Below, one piece after another: positions 55,516 to 64,000 of a stretch of DNA of 64,000 bases. Source of the DNA: Lasiosphaeris hirsuta (taxonomy: Eukaryota > Ascomycota > Sordariomycetes > Sordariales > Lasiosphaeriaceae). The stretch lies in assembly GCA_030549175.1 (NCBI GenBank), contig JAUKUA010000006.1, forward strand, positions 3,410,001 to 3,474,000, given 5' to 3'. The position numbers and the translations under genes were made by a program. Position 1 is the first letter of the stretch. Every line of letters starts with the position of its first letter. A model generated the notes under the pieces. The model was not told where the DNA came from. It ran no database searches and saw only the letters and a program-made list of their open reading frames with translations.

Positions 55516-58500
55516 CTATACAAGCTCGGCCCACTGCCCCATGTCAGCACAATACCATCAAGGCATTTTAGCCATTCAAACTTACATTCTCGGGCGAGTT
55601 GGTGAACTCCTCAAACGCCTGCAGTACATCAAACCCCATGGCCAGCAGCGGCTCATAGGCCTCATCCTGGACCCAGCTCAGGACACTACGACCGGACTTG
55701 TGTGCCTTATTCTGTCGTAGTCCCATCAGTGCAAGTCCCTGCAACACCAGGGAAGCTTGCGCCGTTGAGGGTACCACGGGTGCGATAATACCCCCAATCA
55801 GCTGTTCCCGTGCGCCCGGCGCCGGCTGCAGCGCCGGGACGTATCCTGACAAGATACTCCCTGGACTACAAATTATGACGGTCCCGAGTAGACTATCGAC
55901 GGGGCTCTTTGCGCGCACAACGCCGCACGTCTTGGTCTCCTGCAGTGCGAGCTTATACAGCTCGAATACCTCGGAATTGGCGTGTGTCGCCACGTGGCTG
56001 AGCACGCTCTCGGCATTGTCAAGCCCGTGAATCAGGTCGAAGCTGATGCTAGCACGCTGGATGCTCTGCAGCAACCCCTCGGGCGCGCTCCAGCTACTCA
56101 GTTCGGGGATTGACATGTTGGCTACCCGCCGTGGAAACTGTAGGTCCCAGCCGCTGCTGGCGAACCACGACTTGAGCCCCGCGCTGTTCTCGTCCACAGG
56201 TATCCCGGGGAACGCCCCTGGGAAGGACATGCCGAGTTGTATCTTCTTGACACCCCGTTTTTGCGTGAGACCGCGTAGCGCGCGGCGGTGGAGCGACCGT
56301 CCGATAGACACGTTACGTTTGGAGGGGTCGACGAAGATGGCACCGATAATGCCTGTTCCCTTGGTAAAATATGTTGCGCAGAAGCCGTAGAGCGATTTTG
56401 TGCTGCTGTTACGGACGATGAAGTGGGATTCCTCAATGTTGTTGTTGAACAACTCGAATGCGTTGGCGGTTGTTGTCTGCAGAAATTGGTGGTTGGGTGC
56501 GCTTGCCCTCGCTAATGCCTGGAGAAGGTCATCGAGTCCTCGGCCGTCGCGGTCTCGGTTGTAGGGTTCTACAAGCCAATGTTGCCTCGATTTGAGTACT
56601 TTCTTACTCTTCCGTAGCGTACCTGGGAGCGTCCCCTGCGGTGTGAAGCCGCCAAACAACGCCCGCACCAACGCAGCCATGGCCGTTTCGGTAAAGTCAA
56701 ACGTGCATATGTAAGTTCCTACGGTTTTGTCCATGGCAAAGTCGTATGGGGAGCTGACTGCAACCACGACCAACGACTTCTTCTGACCGGTGGCTCGCAG
56801 CATGGAACACATCATGGACACATGTTTCGTGAAGCCGGCCTGGTATAGGTTTCGGTTGGCATCTGCTGTGACAATGATAATGCAAGAAGCCCGGTGTATC
56901 AAATTCTCGTGCACTATTCCGAAATTAGACACAAACAGTGTAATTAGGAATTGGGATAATGCCAACCTGGTCTCACGCCGTTGGCCGTGTAGGAAGTATG
57001 TAGGAGTTTGCCATGCCTTGCGCGAGCAAGCGATCTCCCAAACTCCCTAAACACGCCCTCGCCGCTCATAATGGCCCCTCGATCACGATGAACCCACTTG
57101 TCGTGCAGTGTCGGTCCAGATTCTGCTTTGTTCTTGGACTCGAGAATCGATTTGGTCATGGCCGAGGCAGGAAGGGGCTTCACCAGAGGGGTCAACAAAA
57201 GCAGCTCCTCTTCTTGGTGCATCGACTCATTTAGCGGGAGGAGTTTATCTGTGTCCCTTATAATGGTTATAGAATCGTCATAGGCTTTAAGGGATAGTGC
57301 AAGATGGCCGGGGTGTATTTTGGACAAGAGAGAGATGCCAGGGGGGTTCAGAGCCTTAGCCCACGATGTGCAGCAATTCTTCATGCGCAGAACCCGTTTC
57401 AGGGATGTGTAGATGCGCTCCTTTGTGATGAGCTCGTTCTCCACCCCAAGCTTAAGCCCAGAGATAGCCTCAAGCTGCACGTCATAAGCGCGACAGAGCA
57501 GGACTAGATCACAACCTGCTTCCACGGCCATCACGGTGCCCGTCTTGACCCCTATCTCTGTTTGCAGAGCCTCCATCTCGAGGCACTCGGAGATGGCGAC
57601 GCCGTTGAAGCCAAGCTCATTTCTGAGGAGCTCGTCAACAACTTGCTCTGACAAGCAGGCGTGGTTTACGTTCATGGAAGGGTTGGCGATGCCGCAGCCG
57701 CCGACGAACATGGCATCCAGGCTGCCGGTGGCGATGGCGTTTCGGAAAGGAACAAGGGCGCTGAGCGACAGCTCTTCCAAGGTCTGTGTGATGATGGGGA
57801 TGTCGAGACTTGACCCGAGGAAGTCGAGGTTCCCATAGGAGGGGAAGTGCTTCCCACAGGTGGCGACGCCAGCGTCCTTGTAGCCGTTCATGGCGGCGAT
57901 GCCGTACTGCGATGCCTCCTGAGGGTCATCACCGATGGCACGGACGCCGAGTGGCTGGTAGCGGGCATTGGTAAGGACGTCAAGGACGGGGCCGAGGATG
58001 AGGTTGACACCAACGGCCGAGACTTCGGTAGCGGTGGCCTTGGCGACCGAGTAGGCCAGGTCGGCGCTTCCGGCGGCGGCCTGGCCCATGGAGCTAGGAA
58101 ACTGGCATATGTAGTCTTCATCGAAAAGACTGTTGACGCCGCCATTCTCCTGGTCCAGGGCAATCAAGAGGGGTTGGGGGTGGCCGGCCTGGTGGGCTAT
58201 GGTCTGCAGCTCCTGGACGAGCCTTGCCGTCTGGTGGGCAGCTGGGTTGGGGGAGTCAGCACACAGCCAATCAATCTGCCACAGCCCCCCCTAGATTCCG
58301 GGGAAGCAGTGGTGGAGGGTGAGGATAACATTTGAGATTCTTCGCCGTCAGGAGAATGGAGCCGAGGTGGTGGTCCTCGATGAGATGGCGGATCTGGGGG
58401 GTGACCTCGGTGCCATCCCATCCCATAATCAGCATCTGGCCAATGGCCCTAGATGCCGCAGTTAGTGACAACAGCAGAGTAACAGCACAGCAAGAGCGTC

Positions 58501-58592
58501 GTGGGCGGGCAGGAGGGGGAGCATGGTCACTCGGATACGTACCAGTCGAGATCCTGCCATAGTGGGTCTAGGTCCCCGTCCAGCTTGGCCAT
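55516..58592 (-). CDS. nag3: GH3-family glycosidase fused to GNAT acetyltransferase domain
   Basis: Bifunctional-looking protein of the type assigned as beta-N-acetylglucosaminidase in fungal GlcNAc clusters. Exons: 58543-58592, 58330-58448, 56967-58241, 55586-56913 and 55516-55533, giving 929 residues. No signal peptide is present, so it is probably intracellular. The GH3 barrel starts AIGQMLIMGWDGTEVTPQ and has PLLIALDQENGGVN and ATCGKHFPSYGNLDF. Where NagZ has DSH and SDDL-x-M, this protein has GSSLDIP and ISECLEM (about 274-279). The C-terminal ~450 residues carry a GNAT-like region (LYGFCATYFTKGTGIIGAIF, then SIGRSLHRRAL). Splicing of the last 52-bp intron ends the protein NSPENWAELV; without it the frame ends at 55568 (NSPENVSLNG), with the same total length. 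Two introns use weak GTTGGC and GTTATC donors. Confidence 0.9.
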
Positions 58593-59619
58593 GTTGTAGC
58601 TTGCAGCCTGTGACTTGTGGGCGTTGGATGCGGCAGCAGTTGTCACGTTAACAAGCTACGATGGCGACATTGTCGTTGGTGAGGAGGTCGATGTTTGCAG
58701 CCACGCAGCCACAGACTAGAGCAAGTGTAACGACGACTTTGAGTGCCCGGGTGCAGAATGCAATCCTGGGGAGCGGCGCGGTTGCTGACTGAACATGGAG
58801 TCCCAGGTTAGGTATTCCCGTGCCGGCCGGCATGGCCCTTTTGCCTGGTGCCAGGCCAGTGGTAATAACCTCAGTTTCTACCGCTGTGCCCACCTGTCGC
58901 CCACTGCCACTCAGCATCTGGGTAATCATTTGCGTTGCGCGAATGGCAGGCGCGCATGAGCCACACTGACCAGGCGCTAAGCCCAGTCGGGCAGGTACTA
59001 TATCCACGGGATGATCCGGCAACGTTACATCCCCACCTTTGCAGGGACTCCCCAGGGACTTCCCCGGCAGGGGCAACTCTGGCTGAAGACGCGGTATCCG
59101 CAAAGTCCATCACGCGTCTTCACCCTCGTCTGTGTTCCTCCTGAACCTTCCTACCTTGCTCCACCCATCATGACTTGGGATTTGGAAGGCACCAAGCTAT
59201 CCCAAAGCTCGCACTCAGTGTAACATACCTTGTTTGCTTTTAGCACAGACAAACCTGGTGCAGCTATCCTCTCCTCAGAGTCAGTTGGTGTCCTGGGGCA
59301 AATCGGCGGTAAAACGCCAGCCATGCTGTGCAACGCCGTTCCAGTTGGGCCTACCATGCAAGCCTCTCTATCAGGTTGTTTGTCCGAAATCGCCCCTGAC
59401 CATGGTGAGATAGGATCCAACAGACAAACCCCGTGATGGTATCTATCCATCTTCAGCTAGACGCTGAAGAATGTGCCCGCAGCGCCTTCACGTTTCCGAA
59501 CCAAGTAGTTCATTCTATGACTAACTGAGATCAACTGAAAGTTCAAGATCAAATATAACAATACTGAGGCCACGTTCTTTCTCTATAGTCTTGGGCCGTT
59601 CCCCGTTTGCCTCGGGCGG
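58593..59619. other. Divergent promoter region (nag3 / dac1)
   Basis: About 1.0 kb between the start codons of the GH3-GNAT and deacetylase genes, so the two are probably co-regulated from here. Open frames on the minus strand around 58,650-59,110 have no recognisable product. Confidence 0.55.
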
Positions 59620-61073
59620 ATGCCACATCAAACACAACCCCAGCCCCAAACTATGGGAATCACAACCCCAACCCACGACGGCATCGCCAAGTTGACCAAC
59701 TGCCGTCTTCTGCGCGGCAATGAGTTGGTGTGGGGTGATGTCTGGGTCAGCTCAACTACCGGAAAGATATTACGGAGCCAAGCCACCTTTTATGATGATC
59801 TCATCATGCCGGACAACACCATCGATCTCAAGGGCCGCATCGTGTCACCGGGGTTCATTGAGTGTCAACTGAATGGCGCCTTTGGATTCAACTTCTCGAC
59901 TGTTCTGGAAGACATGTCAGAGTATAGGAAGCGTGTGAGCGACTTGAACAAGAGGCTCGTGCAGACGGGCGTGACATCCTATATTCCAACTGTGACAAGC
60001 CAGACAAGCGATCTTTATAAGAAGGTTGGCTTAACCCCCTAACCTGCGGTTATTACACCACTTATTCACAAATACCCATAGGTACTTCCCTTCCTCGGAA
60101 CATCAGGACAAAGACGGGCCGCAGAAGATGGCGCCGAGTCCCTTGGAGCACACGTCGAAGGTCCCTTTCTCAATCCCGGCAAGAACGGCGTTCACAACGT
60201 CGGTGTTCTTCGGCAAGCCGAAAGTTTCAAGGATCTCGAGGACATGTATGGCACCTCAAACATCAACCCAGACGCTGCCGATGACTCCATCCCTATCAAG
60301 ATGATCACAGCCGCTCCTGAGCTAGGGCACATGATGGAGCTCATCCCCGAGCTTCGCTCTCGCGGCATTGTGTGCTCAGTCGGCCACTCCGAGGCCACCT
60401 ACGAGGAAGCCTCCGTCGCCGTAGCAGCCGGCGCGACCATGATCACCCACCTGTTCAACGCAATGCGGCCCCTGCATCACCGAAACCCCGGGGTTTTCGG
60501 CGTGCTTGGGATTGCGGAGCGCCTGCCACGGCCGTTCTTTGGCGTCATCGCCGATGGTATCCATCTGCACCCAACCACGGTCAAGATCGCGTGGAACGCC
60601 CATCCAGATGGCTTCATCCTCGTCACCGACGCAATGCACATGGCCGGGCTTCCCGACGGAACATACCCGTGGACGAACGGCGAGGCCCAGCAGTTCATCA
60701 CCAAAAAGGGGGCTGTGCTGCTGCTCGAGGGGTCCGAGACAATCGCGGGGAGGTAAGCGGCCTCCTCTCTCTCAACGCCGCAGCAGAAAGGGAAACTGAC
60801 CTGTTATGGCTTCACAGTTCTAGCATCCTGATCGACTGTGTCAATAACTTCCTCCAGTGGTCAGGGGCAACCATCCCCCAGGCCCTCAAGGCCGTCACCA
60901 GCACCCCAGCCGCCATGCTAGACCTCAAAGGTGTCAAGGGGTCCCTTGAAGCAGGGGCTGACGCCGATCTTGTTGTTTTGTCGGATAGTTGCACCGAAGA
61001 TGGACTAGCTGGGCTTGTGGTCGAAGAGGTATGGAAATTTGGCACAAAGGTTTTCGATAATTGCACCGCTTGA
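59620..61073 (+). CDS. dac1: N-acetylglucosamine-6-phosphate deacetylase
   Basis: Cytosolic metal-dependent amidohydrolase converting GlcNAc-6-phosphate to glucosamine-6-phosphate plus acetate. Exons: 59620-60024, 60082-60752 and 60818-61073, giving 443 residues. The first Met (59620) is used; a second in-frame Met at 59653 (MGITTPTHDG) is equally possible. Conserved motifs are GRIVSPGFIECQLNGAFGFN, GAHVEGPFLNPGKNGVHN (metal-binding Glu), CSVGHSEATYEE and ITHLFNAMRPLHHRNPG (metal-binding histidines), and ILVTDAMHMAGLPDG with the catalytic aspartate. The end reads SLEAGADADLVVL, as usual in the family. The first intron has a GTTGGC donor. It forms the right end of the GlcNAc cluster and supplies the substrate of the deaminase. 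Also called nag2/nagA. Confidence 0.95.
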
Positions 61074-61609
61074 GTGCTCTCGGATGCAGCTGCTTTTGGG
61101 GAGGTAAGAGATGAGATGAATTCCTTGGACCCGAGCACGGGACGCAAAAACGGGTTGCTTGTGGTAAAGCGAGCCTCAGGGCAAGGCCATTGTCAAGGTT
61201 GTAGTCAGCTAGGTTGGACAAATGAGGAACAGGATTCGAAGAGAGAGGTTGGTATGCGAATACCGTTCACATATAGTTGATAAGAAATAGACCCCAATTC
61301 CCAGGCTTCAATACCTGTTGCTCCTCTTTATCGGACAGATTAGTGACCACAGGTCGGGGCTCTCAAACCCGTAAGACTCATAAGGCTCAGATGAGCAGAT
61401 AGATATCTATGAATTAAAAACGCAAAATGGACAAAAGTAAGACTAGCTAACATAAACAAAATAAATACCTGCGCGGAGCACGGTATGTGGTATGGTATGG
61501 TATGTACTAAACAAAATCATCCGTCAATGGGCGGCAGCGTTAAATCGTACAAGCTGAAACCGTAACCCCAACCCTACCCCCTTTTTAACACCTACACCAC
61601 AGCACCCCG
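61074..61609. other. 3' flank between convergent genes
   Basis: About 540 bp, AT-rich, with a short ggtatggtat tandem near 61,490. No gene seen. Confidence 0.5.
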
Positions 61610-63985
61610 TCAATACCTCAACAAAACCCGACTTGAGGTCCGCTCATGGAGCCAACCCCCCTTTCCGTTTCCCTTCTGGCTCCTTGCCGAGCGCACACTC
61701 CACATCTTCTGCCTCTTATACTCAGCCTCAGGGTCGATCTCGGCCTCGATCGCCGCAATCTGCGCCAGGATCTCGGCCTTGCGGGCTTGCTTCTGCTTGT
61801 TCCGGCGGCCGCGAGCGCGACGCTCCCAAGCCTCGCTGTCTTCCCTGCCCTCAGCGGCCACCATGCCAGGGGTAGCAGAAGACATGGGCGTCCAGAGCCC
61901 GACCTTGGCTGTGGGCACCGGCTTGGCAGGCGGGGTCCACATGGCCTTTGACGTGCCAGCCGAGCGGGCCGGTGCTGGTGCCCGTCTAGTCTCTGCTTGT
62001 GCAGCGGGACGGGTGGGGGTCTTGGGGGCAAGGACGGCCATCGACTCGGACCAGACCATCGATTCCCTCATCTGGGCCTGCGACATGCGGCGTTGCTGCT
62101 GCGCGATGATGTCCGCAGCCGAGGGCAAGACGGACGCGTTGAGGGACTCGGGCTCCACCGTTAGCTGCGGGGCAAACATGCCCCGGCTCATTGATGTCCG
62201 GCGGTTGTAGTCTTGCTGTGCTGCTTGCTGGACAAAGATCTTCTCCTGCTCAAGCGCCTCAATCTGTGCCATAATCATAGCACGCCGCGCCGCATCGGCT
62301 GTCGCCGTGATGTCGGTAGGGAGCGGTGGAACAGACTCCTCACTTTGCTGCTCAAGCACACGAATCTGCGCACGGATTTCCTCCTTGCGCCGGGTGCCTC
62401 CGCTGCTGTCAGAGCGGCTCAGGGTGCGAGCACGCGAACTGGGCCGATCGCGGGTCCTAAGGCTCGAGCGTTGACGTCGGAGCTTTTTGGTAACATAGCA
62501 TGACATGGCTGGGTGGACGGCCTCTTCGGGACAGGTAATAACTAGGGAACCAAAGAATACGGGATGGACAGAAGCTGGGTCGTAAGTGTAACCGGTTGCG
62601 GCAGGGTGGAACCACTCAGAACGCGTCACGAGAGACTTCGCGGCGAAGACGGGGTGGCGGGTGGCAGGATCGAATGCTGGGCGAGAAGAAAGCATAATGG
62701 CCTCCTGCAAAGCGGCATCCCATTCTGCAGGTGTTGCCGCGATCCGCTTGGGGCGCCCGGCAGAAATCGCCTCATTCAATGCTGCCTTCCAGTCCGAGTG
62801 GGTGACCTCAGGACGACGGCTCTGGCGGCGCGCAGGGGATCTGGCCTTGGAAGCCCTGCTGATCCAGGGCTGTTCGATTTTCTTGGCTGCCGCCGACGCG
62901 TTCCATAGGTTTGTTGAGGTCAGCTTCTCCAGTGGCCTGGCCTCAGAGGGATGCAGCTTGCGGTCCATGATCATGGCGGCTGGCTCCTCGGATGTGGTGC
63001 GGAAGTCAGATCGGTCGGTGTTGAGTGCAAACATGCCACTTCCTGAGGATAGCTTGCCCAACTTCACCTCGGGATTCCAAAGGCCAAGCGAAATCTCCTT
63101 GGCGATCTTCCTGACCTTCTTGATCTCGCTCGCAGAGCGAGGTATCTGAGAAGGCTTGGGCTGTGCTGGCACTGGCAGCGCGGCGGGTTGGACAACAGCT
63201 GGGGCAGCTGGGGGAGCAGCACGAGGGATCTTGGATGCCTTTGGGTTCGCTGGCAGCCCAATGACAGCCGGTTTCGGCTTAGGAGCCGATTCTCTGGTCT
63301 CGTACTCATCCTCCAGCGCCCAGAAGTTAGAGCTCTCGTCAATCACAATGGCCTCCGATCTGCCATTGCGCGACTTTGGCTCCGAGACAGCTGGCTGGCG
63401 AGGCTGTTCGAAGAAAAGATCACGGGGTGCGGCCAACCCAATGACAATAGATTGCTCCCGTGATGACCGATCTCCGTCATCGTCAGAGGCCATCTCGTTG
63501 ATGTAGTCGTCTACGACGGAGTTAGAAGCCGGCGGGAACATGCTGTTCTTGGAAGGCACCGCATCCGAATTCAGGAGACTTGCGATCTCCCAGAGAGTAG
63601 TCTCATCGAAACCATCATCGCTTTCGTCGCCTTCTCCCTCATCCGAGTTCTGGTCCTCATCTTCATCATCATCATAATCATCGAAAAAAGATGACGAGTA
63701 CTCGGCTGACTCCAGTTGCTTTGAGCGGTTCTCGTGGCCCCCATTGAGAGATGGACCGCCAGATGCCATAGTGCCGGGCATGGCTTTGAACACTGCTGGC
63801 CGTGAGGGCTGCACGAACGCCGTGTCCGACTTCTCGCCCCAGGGAAACTGGAAGATTCCAAGAGTCCCCCGCTTGTCTGGCAACGGCTCGGGACTCTCGA
63901 GGATATCTGGTAATAGAGTCATGCGCTTATTGCGACGGGGAGGCTTCTGTGTGAGGGGGCGGGAGGCCTTCTGAGATTCTGGCAT
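61610..63985 (-). CDS. Large disordered protein with repeated helices, function unknown
   Basis: An open frame of 791 residues from the Met at 63985. The same frame stays open to the window edge, so the true start may lie outside. The N-terminal third has an acidic Asp/Glu/Ser run (around 100-130). A middle section repeats a short tryptophan motif (DWKAALNEAI, then EWDAALQEAI). Two further stretches share HPVF and HPA strings (RHPVFAAKSLV, VHPVFFGSLV). The C-terminal third has three related helical segments: RRKEEIRAQIRVLEQ, RRAMIMAQIEALEQE and RKAEILAQIAAIEAE. Arg/Ser-rich linkers join them. This layout suggests a scaffold with short helical binding modules, but I do not recognise a family. 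No intron is needed in the part seen. Confidence 0.7.
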   Translation of the reverse strand: MPESQKASRPLTQKPPRRNKRMTLLPDILESPEPLPDKRGTLGIFQFPWGEKSDTAFVQPSRPAVFKAMPGTMASGGPSLNGGHENRSKQLESAEYSSSFFDDYDDDEDEDQNSDEGEGDESDDGFDETTLWEIASLLNSDAVPSKNSMFPPASNSVVDDYINEMASDDDGDRSSREQSIVIGLAAPRDLFFEQPRQPAVSEPKSRNGRSEAIVIDESSNFWALEDEYETRESAPKPKPAVIGLPANPKASKIPRAAPPAAPAVVQPAALPVPAQPKPSQIPRSASEIKKVRKIAKEISLGLWNPEVKLGKLSSGSGMFALNTDRSDFRTTSEEPAAMIMDRKLHPSEARPLEKLTSTNLWNASAAAKKIEQPWISRASKARSPARRQSRRPEVTHSDWKAALNEAISAGRPKRIAATPAEWDAALQEAIMLSSRPAFDPATRHPVFAAKSLVTRSEWFHPAATGYTYDPASVHPVFFGSLVITCPEEAVHPAMSCYVTKKLRRQRSSLRTRDRPSSRARTLSRSDSSGGTRRKEEIRAQIRVLEQQSEESVPPLPTDITATADAARRAMIMAQIEALEQEKIFVQQAAQQDYNRRTSMSRGMFAPQLTVEPESLNASVLPSAADIIAQQQRRMSQAQMRESMVWSESMAVLAPKTPTRPAAQAETRRAPAPARSAGTSKAMWTPPAKPVPTAKVGLWTPMSSATPGMVAAEGREDSEAWERRARGRRNKQKQARKAEILAQIAAIEAEIDPEAEYKRQKMWSVRSARSQKGNGKGGWLHERTSSRVLLRY

Positions 63986-64000
63986 TCCATGTGTGGACGA

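Noticed and set aside
49412..58934. CRCAAAW (Ndt80 MSE-like) 7-mers in cluster promoters, at 49412-49418, 54936-54942 and 58928-58934
   Set aside because: About one such match per 2 kb is expected by chance on both strands, so three in about 4.5 kb is not enrichment. A genome-wide motif test with Ron1 binding data would be needed.

Overview
The window reads as chromosomal DNA of a filamentous ascomycete (Pezizomycotina, most likely Sordariomycetes). Genes are split by short introns of about 50-210 bp with GTRNGY donors and YAG acceptors, intergenic regions are long, and the gene set is typical of moulds: Nit-6-type nitrite reductase, SREBP with the EKRYR basic helix, Kin1, Srs2, neutral ceramidase, Kha1 and an Ndt80-like regulator. 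I rebuilt the exon structures by hand from splice signals, reading phase and protein-family continuity. No prokaryotic features, CRISPR arrays or convincing RNA genes were seen.

Left third (1-23 kb): a RING-containing SNF2 ATPase (+); a decayed gene and a repeat-rich, AT-richer stretch (4.8-6.8 kb); a TauD-type 2-oxoglutarate dioxygenase (-); the polarity kinase Kin1 (+); a small presumed mitochondrial membrane protein (-); the UvrD-type helicase Srs2 (-); and a serine/proline-rich single-pass membrane protein (+).

Middle (23-43 kb): SREBP (+); NAD(P)H nitrite reductase (+), whose promoter carries two CTCCGHGG (NirA-type) motifs, a CCAAT box and paired GATA motifs; a Kha1-like K+/H+ antiporter (-, six exons including a 37-nt microexon); the CCR4-NOT subunit Caf40/Rcd1 (+); and a secreted neutral ceramidase (-).

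Right third (43-64 kb): a 3.3 kb gene-poor island with a second copy of the dispersed repeat seen at 6.2 kb, then a compact N-acetylglucosamine catabolic cluster. In order it holds glucosamine-6-phosphate deaminase (-), a hexokinase-type presumed GlcNAc kinase (+), the Ndt80-like regulator Ron1 (-), a GH3-GNAT fusion protein (-) and GlcNAc-6-phosphate deacetylase (+). Together they would release GlcNAc from chitin oligomers, phosphorylate it, deacetylate it and deaminate it to fructose-6-phosphate under a cluster-encoded regulator. The GlcNAc transporter (Ngt1) found with such clusters in other fungi is not in the window. A large, mostly disordered protein of unknown function (-) closes the window and may run past the right edge.

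The least explained signals are (i) a diverged dispersed repeat built from a ~65-bp unit (5.3, 6.3-6.6 and 44.1 kb) that can be read in phase as a C-x2-C peptide, (ii) the loss of canonical GH3/NagZ catalytic residues in the cluster's GH3 domain, and (iii) two GC-AG introns.
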